A stretch of 64,000 nucleotides of DNA from Eunapius fragilis (Eukaryota > Porifera > Demospongiae > Spongillida > Spongillidae). The stretch is from the NCBI GenBank assembly GCA_963681505.1, contig OY811978.1, positions 9,869,288 through 9,933,287 of the forward strand, written 5' to 3'. The position numbers and the translations under genes are program-made. Position 1 is the stretch's first letter, and the number at the start of each line of letters is the position of its first letter. Shown here one piece after another: positions 15,901 to 29,400 of the stretch. The notes beneath the pieces were generated by a model. The model was not told the origin of the DNA, made no database searches, and worked only from the letters and a program-made list of their open reading frames with translations.

Positions 15901-17676
15901 GCCAATTGGACCGATGGAACCAATTGGCCGATTTGGCATCAATAGGACATATCGCGCCAATTGGGCCGATGAAACCAATTGGCCCAATTGGCAATAATTC
16001 ATTTAGACATATCGTACCAATTGGGCCCGTGGAACCAATAGGCCCAATTAGCATAAATTGTACATATCGCGCCAATTTGGCCGAAGGAACCAATTGGCCC
16101 AATTGGCATTAATTCATTGGGTCATATCGCGCCAATTGGGCCCGTGGAACCAATTGGCCCAATTGGCATACATAGTACATATCGCGCCAATTGGGCCGAC
16201 GGAACCAATTGGCCCAATTGGCATTAATTCATTGGGACATATCGCACCAATTGGGCCCGTGGAACCAATTGGCCCAATTGGCATACATAGTACATATCGT
16301 ACCAGTTGGGCCGATGGAACCAATTGGCCCAATTGGCAATAATTCATTGAGACATATCGTACCAATTGGGCCCGTGGAACCAATTGGCCCAATTGGCATA
16401 CATAGTACATATCGCGCCTATTGGGCCGATGGAGCCGATTGGCCCAATTGGCATTAACTCATTGGGACATATCGCACCAATTGGGCCGGTGGAGCCAAAT
16501 GGCCCAATTTGCATACATAGTACATATCGAGCCAATTGGGCCGTTGAAACCAATTGGCCCAATTGGCATTAATTCATTGGGACATATCGCACCAATTGGG
16601 CCCGTGGAACCAATTGGCCCAATTGGCATAAATATTACTTATCGCGCCAATTGGGCCCATGGAACCAATTGGCCCAATTGGCATCAATAGGACATATCTC
16701 GCCAATTGGGCCGATGGAACCAATTGGCCCAATTGGCATTAATTCATTGACCAATTGGGCCCGTGGAACCAATTGGCCCAATTGGCATACATAGTACATA
16801 TCGCGCCAATTGGGCCGATGGAACCAATTGGCCCAATTGGCATTAATTCACCGGGACATATCGCGCCAATTGGGCCGATGGAACCAATTGGCCCAATTGG
16901 CATTAATTCATCGGGACATATCGCACCAATTGGGCCGATGGAGCCGATTGGCCCAATTGGCATTAACTCATTGGGAAATATCGCACCAATTGGGCCGGTG
17001 GAACCAATTGGCCCAATTTGCATACATAGTACATATCGAGCCAATTGGGCCGTTGAAACCAATTGGCCCAATTGGCATAATTCATTGGGACATATCGCAC
17101 CAATTGGGCCCGTGGAACCAATTGGCCCAATTGGCATAAATATTACTTATCGCGCCAATTGGGCCCATGGAACCAATTGGCCCAATTGGCATCAATAGGA
17201 CATATCGCGCCAATTGGGCCGATGGAACCAATTGGCCCAATTGGCATTAATTCATTGACCAATTGGGCCCGTGAAACCAATTGGCCCAATTGGCATACAT
17301 TGTACATATCGCGCCAATTGGGCCTATGGAACCAATTGGCCCAATTGGCATTAATTCACCGGGACATATCGCGCCAATTGGGCCGATGGAACCAATTGGC
17401 CCAATTGGCATTAATTCATCGGGACATATCGCACCAATTGGGCCGATGGAACCAATTGGCCCAATTGGCAATAATTCATTTAGACAAATCGTACCAATTG
17501 GGCCCGTGGAACCATTAGGCCCAATTGGCATAAATAGTACATATCGAGCCAATTGGGCCGAAGGAACCAATGGGCCCAATTGGCATTAATTCATTGGGAC
17601 ATATCGCACAAATTGGGCCCGTGGAACCAATTGGCCCAATTGGCATACATAGTACATATCGCGCCAATTGGGCCGA
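10611..17676. repeat. 3500-bp tandem segmental duplication in satellite B
   Basis: Sequence 10611-14110 is repeated at 14111-17610, and identity continues to 17676, where GGCCGACTGA changes to GGCCGATGGA. The offset is exactly 3500 bp. The only difference I found is 12994 (A) versus 16494 (G). This is about 30 dimers copied as one block and must be very recent relative to the divergence between neighbouring dimers. Confidence 0.9.
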
Positions 17677-20165
17677 TGGAACCAAGTGGCCCAATTGGCA
17701 TGCATAGTACATATCGCGACAATTGGGCCGATGGAACCAATTGGCCCAATTGGCATTAATTCATTGACCAATTGGGCCCGTGGAACCAATTGGCCCAATT
17801 GGCATACATAGTACATATCGCGCCAATTGGGCTTATGGAACCAATTGGCCCAATTGGCATTAATTCACCGGGACATATCGCGCCAATTGGGCCGATGGAA
17901 CCAATTGGCCCAATTGGCATTAATTCATCGGGACAAATCGTACCAATTGGGCCCGTGGAACCATTAGGCCCAATTGGCATAAATAGTACATATCGAGCCA
18001 ATTGGGCCGAAGGAACCAATTGGCCCAATTGGCATTAACTCATTGGGACATATCGCACCAATTGGGCCGGTGGAACCAATTGGCCCAATTGGCATTCATA
18101 GTACATATCGCGCCAATTGGGCCGATGGAACCAATTGGCCCAATTGGCATTAATTCATTTGAGACATATCGTACCAATTGGGCCCGTGGAACCAATTGGC
18201 CCAATTGGCATACATAGTTCATATCGCGCCAATTGGGCCGACGGAACCAATTGGCCCAATTGGCATTAATTCATTAGGACATATCGCACCAATTGGGCCG
18301 GTGGAACCAATTGGCTCAATTGGCATACATAGTACATATCGCGCCAATTGGGCCAATGTAACCAATTGGCCCAATTGGCATCAATTCATTGGGACGTATC
18401 GCACCAATTGAGCCCGTGGAACCAATTGGCCCAATTGGCATAAATATTACATATCGCGCCAATTGGACCGATGGAGCCAATTGGCCCATTTGACATCAAT
18501 AGGACATATCGCGCCAATTGGGCCGATGGAACCAATTGGCCCAATTGGCATTAATTCACCGGGACATATCGCGCCAATTGGGCCGATGGAACCAATTGGC
18601 CCAATTGGCATTAATTCATCGGGACATATCGCACCAATTGGGCCGATGGAGCCGATTGGCCCAATTGGCATTAACTCATTGGGACATATCGCACCAATTT
18701 GGCCGGTGGAACCAATTGGCCCAATTTGCATACATAGTACATATCGAGCCAATCGGGCCGTTGAAACCAATTGGCCCAATTGGCATTAATTCATTGGGAC
18801 ATATCTCACCAATTAGGCCGGTGGAACCAATTGGCCCAATTGGCATAAATATTACTTATCGCGCCAATTGGGCCCATGGAACCAATTGGCCCAATTGGCA
18901 TCAATTCATTTAGACGTTTCGCACCAATTGATCCCGTGGAACCAATTGGCCCAATTGGCATAAATATTACTTATCGCGCCAATTGGGCCCATGGAACCAA
19001 TTGGCCCAATTGGCATCAATAGGACATATCTCGCCAATTGGGCCGATGGAACCAATTGGCCCAATTGGCATTAATTCATTGACCAATTGGGCCCGTGGAA
19101 CCAATTGGCCCAATTGGCATACATAGTACATATCGCGCCAATTGGGCCGATGGAACCAATTGGCCCAATTGGCATTAATTCACCGGGACATATCGCGCCA
19201 ATTGGGCCGATGGAACCAATTGGCCCAATTGGCATTAATTCATCGGGACATATCGCACCAATTGGGCCGATGGAGCCGATTGGCCCAATTGGCATTTACT
19301 CATTGGGAAATATCGCACCAATTGGGCCGGTGGAACCAATTGGCCCAATTTGCATACATAGTACATATCGAGCCAATTGGGCCGTTGAAACCAATTGGCC
19401 CAATTGGCATAATTCATTGGGACATATCGCACCAATTGGGCCCGTGGAACCAATTGGCCCAATTGGCATAAATATTACTTATCGCGCCAATTGGGCCCAT
19501 GGAACCAATTGGCCCAATTGGCATCAATAGGACATATCGCGCCAATTGGGCCGATGGAACCAATTGGCCCAATTGGCATTAATTCATTGACCAATTGGGC
19601 CCGTGAAACCAATTGGCCCAATTGGCATACATTGTACATATCGCGCCAATTGGGCCTATGGAACCAATTGGCCCAATTGGCATTAATTCACCGGGACATA
19701 TCGCGCCAATTGGGCCGATGGAACCAATTGGCCCGATTGGCATTAATTCATCGGGACATATCGCACCAATTTGGCCGATGGAACCAATTGGCCCAATTGG
19801 CAATAATTCATTTAGACAAATCGTACCAATTGGGCCCGTGGAACCATTAGGCCCAATTGGCATAAATAGTACATATCGAGCCAATTGGGCCGAAGGAACC
19901 AATTGGCCCAATTGGCATTAATTCATTGGGACATATCGCACAAATTGGGCCCGTGGAACCAATTGGCCCAATTGGCATACATAGTACATATCGCGCCAAT
20001 TGGGCCGACGGAACCAAGTGGCCCAATTGGCATGCATAGTACATATCGCGCCAATTGGGCCGATGGAGCCAATTGGCCCAATTGGCATTAATTCATTGAC
20101 CAATTGGGCCCGTGGAACCAATTGGCCCAATTGGCATACATAGTACATATCGCGCCAATTGGGCC
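16610..20165. repeat. Duplication at 2332-bp offset in satellite B
   Basis: The segment from about 16610 to 17830 recurs at about 18942-20162, offset 2332, sharing landmarks such as TTCACCGGGACATATCG, TTCATCGGGACATATCG and the truncated junction TTCATTGACCAATTGG. Beyond it, 17940-18270 matches at an offset of 2272, showing a 60-bp unit lost in the second copy. Confidence 0.75.
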
Positions 20166-20570
20166 TATGGAACCAATTGGCCCAATTGGCATTAATTCAT
20201 CGGGACAAATCGTACCAATTGGGCCCGTGGAACCATTAGGCCCAATTGGCATAAATAGTACATATCGAGCCAATTGGGCCGAAGGAACCAATTGGCCCAA
20301 TTGGCATTAACTCATTGGGACATATCGCACCAATTGGGCCGGTGGAACCAATTGGCCCAATTGGCATTCATAGTACATATCGCGCCAATTGGGCCGATGG
20401 AACCAATTGGCCCAATTGGCATTAATTCATTTGAGACATATCGTACCAATTGGGCCCGTGGAACCAATTGGCCCAATTGGCATACATAGTTCATATCGCG
20501 CCAATTGGGCCGACGGAACCAATTGGCCCAATTGGCATTAATTCATTAGGACATATCGCACCAATTGGGC

Positions 20571-22990
20571 CGGTGGAACCAATTGGCCCAATTGGCACAG
20601 ATAGTACATATCGCGCCAATTGGGCCGATGGAACCAATTGGCCCAATTGGCATTAATTCACTGGGACATATCGCACCATTTGTGCCCGTGGAACCAATTG
20701 GCCCAATTGGCATTAACTCGTTGGGACATAACGCACCAATTGGGCCCGTGGAACCAATTGGCCCAATTGGCATACATAGTACATATCGCGCCAATTGGAC
20801 CGATGGAACCAATTGGCCCAATTTGCATTAACTCATTGGGACATATCGCACCAATTGGGCCGGTGGAACCAATTGGCTCAATTGGCATACATAGTACATA
20901 TCGCGCCAATTGGGCCAATGTAACCAATTGGCCCAATTGGCATCAATTCATTGGGACGTATCGCACCAATTGAGCCCGTGGAACCAATTGGCCCAATTGG
21001 CATAAATATTACATATCGCGCCAATTGGACCGATGGAGCCAATTGGCCCATTTGACATCAATAGGACATATCGCGCCAATTGGGCCGATGGAACCAATTG
21101 GCCCAATTGGTATTAATTCACCGGGACATATCGCGCCAATTGGGCCGATGGAACCAATTGGCCCAATTGGCATTAATTCATCGGGACATATCGCACCAAT
21201 TGGGCCGATGGAGCCGATTGGCCCAATTGGCATTAACTCATTGGGACATATCGCACCAATTTGGCCGGTGGAACCAATTGGCCCAATTTGCATACATAGT
21301 ACATATCGAGCCAATCGGGCCGTTGAAACCAATTGGCCCAATTGGCATTAATTCATTGGGACATATCTCACCAATTGGGCCCGTGGAACCAATTGGCCCA
21401 ATTGGCATAAATATTACTTATCGCGCCAATTGGGCCCATGGAACCAATTGGCCCAATTGGCATCAATTCATTTAGACGTTTCGCACCAATTGATCCCGTG
21501 GAACCAATTGGCCCAATTGGCATAAATATTACATATCGCGCCAATTGGACCGATGGAACCAATTGGCCGAATTGGCATCAATAGGACATATCGCGCCAAT
21601 TGGGCCGATGAAACCAATTGGCCCAATTGGCAATAATTCATTTAGACATATCGTACCAATTGGGCCCGTGGAACCAATAGGCCCAATTGGCATAAATAGT
21701 ACATATCGCGCCAATTTGGCCGAAGGAACCAATTGGCCCAATTGGCATTAATTCATTGGGTCATATCGCGCCAATTGGGCCGGTGGAACCAATTGGCCCA
21801 ATTGGCACAGATAGTACATATCGCGCCAATTGGGCCGATGGAACCAATTGGCCCAATTGGCATTAATTCACTGGGACATATCGCACCATTTGTGCCCGTG
21901 GAACCAATTGGCCCAATTGGCATTAACTCGTTGGGACATAACGCACCAATTGGGCCCGTGGAACCAATTGGCCCAATTGGCATACATAGTACATATCGCG
22001 CCAATTGGACCGATGGAACCAATTGGCCCAATTTGCATTAACTCATTGGGACATATCGCACCAATTGGGCCGGTGGAACCAATTGGCTCAATTGGCATAC
22101 ATAGTACATATTGCGCCAATTGGGCCAATGTAACCAATTGGCCCAATTGGCATCAATTCATTGGGACGTATCGCACCAATTGAGCCCGTGGAACCAATTG
22201 GCCCAATTGGCATAAATATTACATATCGCGCCAATTGGACCGATGGAGCCAATTGGCCCATTTGACATCAATAGGACATATCGCGCCAATTGGGCCGATG
22301 GAACCAATTGGCCCAATTGGCATTAATTCACCGGGACATATCGCGCCAATTGGGCCGATGGAACCAATTGGCCCAATTGGCATTAATTCATCGGGACATA
22401 TCGCACCAATTGGGCCGATGGAGCCGATTGGCCCAATTGGCATTAACTCATTGGGACATATCGCACCAATTTGGCCGGTGGAACCAATTGGCCCAATTTG
22501 CATACATAGTACATATCGAGCCAATCGGGCCGTTGAAACCAATTGGCCCAATTGGCATTAATTCATTGGGACATATCTCACCAATTGGGCCCGTGGAACC
22601 AATTGGCCCAATTGGCATAAATATTACTTATCGCGCCAATTGGGCCCATGGAACCAATTGGCCCAATTGGCATCAATTCATTTAGACGTTTCGCACCAAT
22701 TGATCCCGTGGAACCAATTGGCCCAATTGGCATAAATATTACATATCGCGCCAATTGGACCGATGGAACCAATTGGCCGAATTGGCATCAATAGGACATA
22801 TCGCGCCAATTGGGCCGATGAAACCAATTGGCCCAATTGGCAATAATTCATTTAGACATATCGTACCAATTGGGCCCGTGGAACCAATAGGCCCAATTGG
22901 CATAAATAGTACATATCGCGCCAATTTGGCCGAAGGAACCAATTGGCCCAATTGGCATTAATTCATTGGGTCATATCGCGCCAATTGGGC
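20571..22990. repeat. 1210-bp tandem duplication in satellite B
   Basis: Positions 20571-21780 repeat as 21781-22990 with an offset of 1210 bp. I see only scattered differences, for example 21111 (T) versus 22321 (C) and 20902 (C) versus 22112 (T). The unusual monomer containing GGCACAGATAGTAC marks the start of each copy. The same monomer near 7670 marks an older related block. Confidence 0.88.
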
Positions 22991-23673
22991 CCGTGGAACC
23001 AATTGGCCCAATTGGCATACATAGTACATATCGCGCCAATTGGGCCGACGAAACCAATTGGCCCAATTGGCATTAATTCATTGGGACATATCGCACCAAT
23101 TGGGCCCGTGGAACCAATTGGACCAATTGGCATACATAGTACATATCGTGCCAGTTGGGCCGATGGAACCAATTGGCCCAATTGGCAATAATTCATTGAG
23201 ACATATCGTACCAATTGGGCCCGTGGAACCAATTGGCCCAATTGGCATACATAGTACATATCGCGCCAATTGGGCCGATGGAGCCGATGGGCCCAATTGG
23301 CATTAATTCATTGGGACATATCGCACCAATTGGGCCCGTGGAACCATTTGGCCCAATTGGCATAAATATTACTTATCGCGCTAATTGGGCCCATGGAACC
23401 AATTGGCCCAATTGGCATCAATAGGACATATCGCGCCAATTGGGCCGATGGAACCAATTGGCCCAATTGGCATTAATTCATTGACCAATTGGGCCCGTGG
23501 AACCAATTGGCCCAATTGGCATACATAGTACACATCGCGCCAATTGGGCCGATGGAACCAATTGGCCCAATTGGCATTAATTCACCGGGACATATCGCGC
23601 CAATTGGGCCGATGGAACCAATTGGCCCAATTGGCATTAATTCATCGGGACATATCGCACCAATTGGGCCGAT

Positions 23674-25223
23674 GCAAACTGACTAACTTGACTCTTGTAG
23701 GAGTCATACATGGAGATACTTGACTCCTGCAGGATTCATACATATTGACATATTTGACTCCTGCAGGAGTCATAAATTGAAATACTTGAGTCCTGCGGGA
23801 GTCATACATTGAGCTACTTGACTCCTGCAGGAGTCAATGATACTGACATACTTGACTCCTGCAGGTGTCATGTATGGAGATCCTTGACTCCTGCAAGAGT
23901 CTTACATATTGATTTTCTTGACTCCTGCAGGAGTCATTCATTGAAATACTTCACTCCTGCACGAGTCATATATTGAAATACGTGACTCCTGCAGGAGTCA
24001 TTCATAGTGACATATTTGACTCCTGCAGGAGTCATTCATGGAGATTGCTCACTCCTGCCGGAGTCATACATATTGACATATGACTCCTGCAGTAGTCATT
24101 CATACTGACATACTTGACTCCTTCAGGTGTCATACATGGAGATACTTGACTCCTGCAGGAGTCATACATATAGAAATACTTGACTCCTGCAGGAGTCATA
24201 CATTGAAATACTTGACTCCTGCAGGAGTGATATACTTGATTCCTGCAGGAGTCATAATTGAAATAATTGACTCCTGCAGGAGTCATATACATTGAAATAC
24301 TTTAGTGACATACTTGACTCCTGCAGGAGTCATACATACTGACATACTTGACTCCTGCAGGAGTCATGCTTGGAGATACTTGACTCCTGCAGGAGTCATA
24401 CATCGAGATACTTGACTCCTGCAGGAGTCTTGCATACTGACACACTTGACTCCTGCAGGAGTCATGCAAATATATGTACGACTCCTGCAGGAGTCATACA
24501 TACTAACATACAGACATACTTGACTCCTGCAGGAGTCATGCTTGGAGATACTTGACTCCTGCAGGAGTCATTCATTGAGGTACTTGACTCCTGCAGGAGT
24601 CATTCATTGTAACATATTTGACTCCTGCAGCAGGCATACAAACTGACATATTTGACTCCTGCAGGAGTCATGCAAATATACAGTTGACTCCTGCAGGAGT
24701 CATACATACTGACATACTTGACTCCTGCAGGAGTCATAAATATTGAAATACTTGACTCCTGCAGGAGTCATACATTGAAGTACTTGACTCCTGCAGGAGT
24801 CAGACATATTGACATGCTTGACTCCTGCAGGAGACATAATTGAAATACTTGACTCCTGCAGGAGTCATACATTGAAATTCTTGAGTGACATACTTGACAC
24901 ATGCAGGAGTCATACATAATGACATACTTGACTCCTGCAGGAGTCATGCATGGAGATACTTGACTCCTGCAGGAGTCGTACATTGAGATACTTGACTCCT
25001 GCAGGAGTCTTGCATACTGACATACTTGACTCCTGCAGGAGTCATGCAAATATATAGTTGACTCATGCAGGAGTCATATATACTGGCATACTTGAAATAC
25101 TTCACTCCTGCACGAGTCATATATTGAAATACGTGACTCCTGCAGGAGTCATTCATAGTGACATATTTGACTCCTGCAGGAGTCATACATGGAGATTGCT
25201 CACTCCTGCCGGAGTTATACATA
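23674..25223. repeat. Satellite C, block 1 (palindromic 32-35-bp units)
   Basis: Tandem units of a conserved core, TGACTCCTGCAGGAGTCA, and a 12-18-bp spacer. The core is a perfect 18-bp palindrome centred on a PstI site. Recurring spacers include CATACATTGAAATAC, CATACATACTGACATAC, CATGCTTGGAGATAC and CATGCAAATATATAG. The first unit joins satellite B at about 23673. Short frames reading DSCRSQ or TPAGVKY come from the core and are not genes. Confidence 0.95.
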
Positions 25224-26465
25224 TCGGAAGTTTCGTTAGAAACTTCCATATAGGATTTGACCCCGACTATGAATGTCATTAAAAAAACGCGACCCGTCTG
25301 TAACAACACTCCCGACGATCGGATCATGTAGCTTGTTTTAGCAATCAATCTAGAAGTCAAAAATGAGTAGTTTCGTTTTTGTTTCATGTCGCTGATCCGC
25401 TTGGTTGTTGAGAACAAGAGTGTACTGCCTGTCCTCGTACCCAGTCTCGGAACAAGGGGCGGGTCGTCTTCTTCTCCTTCTCCTCCTTCTTGCCCACGCA
25501 TAACTCAGGACAGGAACATTTCTAAGCGATGAAAATTTCACCAATAGCTTCAGAATCGGCTGGAGGACTCGCTTTTATATAATACAATACTTTGATAAAC
25601 AATCGACTATCAGCCTCCTATGTCTTGTTAGTCTCGTACCCAGACCGTCTATGACGTAAGCGATTATCGCTGTAAACACTACGTCCATACGTATGGACGT
25701 AGTGATTATACTGTTCACAGCGATAATCGCTTACGTCATAGACGGTCTGGGTACGAGACTAATGTCTTGTACAATTAAATGGGTATGATACTGACACACA
25801 AGTAAATAAAAACATTCTCTACGAGAAAGATGGTGGGATATAGGATTTGATTATGACATTGGTGGTGCAAAAAGCAAGGAAACAAGGTCTTATCAGAAGG
25901 GAAAATGTCATAGTCCTATATTTAGCACATTTCTAGGACATGTGTTATTTGTGTGCTAAATATAGGACTATGACATTTCCCCTTCTGATAAGACCTTGTT
26001 ACCTTGCTAGTCGATTGTTTATCAATGTATTATATTATATAAAAGCGAGTCCTCCAGCCGATTCTGAAGCTATTGGTGTAATTTTCATCGCTTAGAAATG
26101 TTCCTGTCCTGAGTTATGCGTGGGCAAGAAGGAGGAGAAGGAGAAGAAGACGACCCGCCCCTTGTTCCGAGACTGGGTACGAGGACAGGCAGTACACTCT
26201 TGCGTGGGCAAGAAGGAGAAGACGACCCGCCCCTTGTTCCGAGACTGGGTACGAGGACGGGCAGTACACTCTTGTTCTCAACAACCACGCGGTTCAGCGA
26301 CATGAAACAAAAACGAAACTACTCATTTTTGACTTCTAGATCGATTGCTAAAAGAAGCTACACGACCCGATCGTCGGGAGTGTTGTTACAGACGGGTCGC
26401 GTTTTTTTAATGACATTCATAGTCGGGGTCAAATCCTATATGGAAGTTTCTAACGAAACTCCCGA
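25224..26465. mobile_element. Hairpin-ended element, two copies joined head to head
   Basis: The left end is A|TCGGAAGTTTCG and the right end is the inverted form, CGAAACTCCCGA|T, giving inverted arms of roughly 400 nt (25224-25628 and 26008-26465). The interior holds an inverted copy of the linker and MITE (25629-25761), then a scrap of satellite (GATACTGACAC), then a truncated terminal palindrome (25798-26007). I read this as two insertions in opposite orientation at neighbouring A|T sites, fused by a deletion of the satellite and element DNA between them. The right arm has an internal roughly 78-bp tandem duplication (about 26118-26273). Frames of up to 118 codons in the arm have no recognisable domain. 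Confidence 0.8.
25629..25761. mobile_element. 133-bp palindromic MITE with 9-bp target duplication
   Basis: Ends are TAGTCTCGTACCCAGACC and its reverse complement. The whole element is a near-perfect palindrome apart from an 8-nt asymmetric insertion beside the central ACGTCCATACGTATGGACGT. It is flanked by ATGTCTTGT on both sides (25620-25628 and 25762-25770). A 9-bp duplication with long inverted termini fits a Mutator-like (MULE) foldback MITE. The asymmetric 8 nt lies on the opposite side from the other three copies, because the host element is inverted here. Confidence 0.85.
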
Positions 26466-29400
26466 TACTTGACTCCTTCAGGTGTCATACATGGAGATAC
26501 TTGACTCTTGCAGGAGTCATACATATTGAAATACTTAACTCCTGCAGGAGTTATACATTGAAATACTTGACTCCTGCAAGAGTCAGACATATTGATTTAC
26601 TTGACTCCTGCAGGAGTCATAATTGAAATAATTGACTCCTGCAGGAGTCATACATTGAGATACTTGACTCCTGCAGGAGTCTTGCATACTGACATACTTG
26701 ACTCCTGCAGGAGTCATGCAAATATATGTATGACTCCTGCAGGAGTCATGCACACTGACATACTTGACTCCTGCAGGAGTCATACATACTGACATACTTG
26801 ACTCCTGCAGGAGTCATGCATGTAGATACTTGACTCCTGCAGGAGTTATACATTGAGATACTTGACTCCTGCATGAGTCTTGCATACTGACATACTTGAC
26901 TCCTGCAGGAGTCATGCAAATATATAGTTGACTCATGCAGGAGTCATACATACTGGCATACTTGAAATACTTCACTCCTGCACGAGTCATATATTGAAAT
27001 ACGTGACTCCTGCAGGAGTCATTCATAGTGACATATTTGACTCCTGCAGGAGTCATTCATGGAGATTGCTCACTCCTGCCGGAGTCATACATATTGACAT
27101 ATGACTCCTGTAGTAGTCATTGATACTGACATACTTGACTCCTTCAGGTGTCATACATGGAGATACTTGACTCCTGCAGGAGTCAATACTTGACTCCTGC
27201 AGGAGTTATACATTGAAATACTTGACTCCTGCAGGAGTCATAATTGAAATAATTGACTCCTGCAGGAGTCATACATTGAAACACTTGAGTGACATACTTG
27301 ACTCCTGCAGGAGTCATGCATACTGACATACTTGACTCATGCAGGAGTCATGCAAAAGTACAGTTGACTCCTGCAGGAGTTATACATATTGACATACTTG
27401 ACTTCGTCAGGAGTCATGCATAGTGACATACTTGACTCCTGCAGGAGTCATACATTGAGATACTTGACTCCTGCAGGAGTCATGCATACTGACATACTTG
27501 ACTCCTGCAGGAGTCATGCAAATATATAGTTGACTCCTGCAGGAGTCATACATATTGACATACTTGACTCCGGCAGGACTCATACTTTCTGACATACTTG
27601 ACTCCTGCAGGAGTCATACATGGAGATTGCTCACTCCTGCAGGAGTCATACAAATTGACATATGACTCCTGCAGGAGGCATTCTTACTGACATACTTGAC
27701 TCCTGCAGGAGTCATGATTGGAGATACTTGACTCCTGCAGGAGTCATACATATTGACATATTTGACTCCTGCAGGAGTCATACATTGAAATACTTGACTC
27801 CTGCGGGAGTCATACATCGAAATACTTGACTCCTGCAGGAGTCATTGATACTCTCATTCTTTACTCCTGCAGGTGTCATGCATGGAGATACTTGACTACT
27901 GCAAGAGTCATACATATTGACATTCTTGACTCCTGCAGGAGTCATTCATAGAAATACTTCACTCCTGCAGGAGTCATACATATTGAAATATGACTCCTGT
28001 AGGAGTCAATGATACTGAAATACTTGAATCCTTCAGGTGTCATGCATGGAGATACTTGACTCCTGCAGGAGTCATACATATCGAAATACTTGACTCCTGC
28101 AGGAGTCAGACATATTGACATACTTGACTCCTGCAGGAGTCATACATTGATATAATTGACTCCTGCAGGAGTCAGACATATTGACATACTTGACTCCTGC
28201 AGGAGTCATAATTGAAATAATTGACTCCTGCAGGAGTCATTCATTGAAATACTTGAGTGACATACTTGACTCCTGCAGGTATCACACATACTGACATACT
28301 TGACTCCTGCAGGAGTCATGCTTGGAGATACGTGACTACTGCAGGAGTCATTCATAGTGACATATTTCACACCAGCGGGAGTCATACATGGAGATTGCTC
28401 ACTCCTGCCGGAGTCATACATATTGATATATGACTCCTGTAGTAGTCATTGATACTGACATACTTGACTCCTTCAGGTGTCATACATGGAGATAATTGAC
28501 TCCTGCAGGAGTCATACATATTGAAATACTTGACTCCTGCCGGAGTTATACATTGAAATACTTGACTCCTGCAGGAGTCAGACATTTTAAAATACTTGTC
28601 TCCTGCAGGAGTCAGACATATTGATATACTTGACTCCTGCAGGAGTCATAATTGAAATAATAGACTCCTGCAGGAGTCATACATTGAAATACTTCAGTGA
28701 CATACTTGACTACTGTAGGAGTCATACATACTGACATACTTGACTCCTGCAGGAGTCATGCTTGGAGATACTTGACTCCTGCAGGAGTCATGCATTGAGA
28801 TACTTGACTCCTGCAGGAGTCTTGCATACTGTCATACTTGACTCCTGCAGGAGTCATGCAAATATATGTGTGACTCCTGCAGGAGTCAAACATATTGAAA
28901 TACTTGACTCCTGCAGGAGTCATACATTGAAATACTTGACTCCTGCAGGAGTCAGACACATTGACATACTTGACTTTTGCAGGAGTCATAATTTAAATAC
29001 TTGACTCCTGCAGGAGTCATACATTGAAATTCTTGAGTGACATACTTTACTCCTACAGGAGAATTACATACTGACATACTTGACTCCTGCAGGAGTCATA
29101 CATTGAAATACTTGACTCCTGCGGGAGTCATACATCGAAATACTTGACTCCTGCAGGAGTCATTGATACTATCATTCTTTACTCCTGCAGGTGTCATGCA
29201 TGGAGATACTTGACTCCTGCAAGAGTCATACATATTGACATTCTTGACTCCTGCAGGAGTCATTCATAGAAATACTTCACTCCTGCAGGAGTCATACATA
29301 TTGAAATATGACTCCTGTAGGAGTCAATGATACTGAAATACTTGAATCCTTCAGGTGTCATGCATGGAGATACTTGACTCCTGCAGGAGTCATACATATC

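Larger units (their letters stand above)
4323..23673. repeat. Satellite B, 115-bp dimer with CCAATTGG palindromes
   Basis: About 19.35 kb, or roughly 168 dimers by division. Each dimer is a 55-bp half ending CATACATAGTACATATCG and a 60-bp half ending in TTCATTGGGACATATCG. Both halves contain CCAATTGGGCC, then CCAATTGGCCCAATTGG. CCAATTGG is its own reverse complement, so both strands read alike and give mirror open frames rich in Pro-Ile-Gly. The period of 115 is not a multiple of three, and stops recur in every dimer, so coding is excluded. Variants include an extra 9-bp GGCCCAATT step and two-half deletions such as at 13248 (TTCATTGACCAATTGG). The array stops near 23673, joined directly to satellite C. 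Confidence 0.96.

Noticed and set aside
4300..23686. Hundreds of open frames of 60-147 codons rich in PIGPIG, NWPNWH and LAQLA on both strands
   Set aside because: They come from the self-complementary CCAATTGG core. The 115-bp period shifts frame each dimer, stops recur, and both strands are equally open.
24944..25501. Minus-strand frame of 185 codons across the satellite and element arm
   Set aside because: It crosses a transposon-satellite junction, its first half is the arm frame and its second half the repeat core, and no domain is recognisable.
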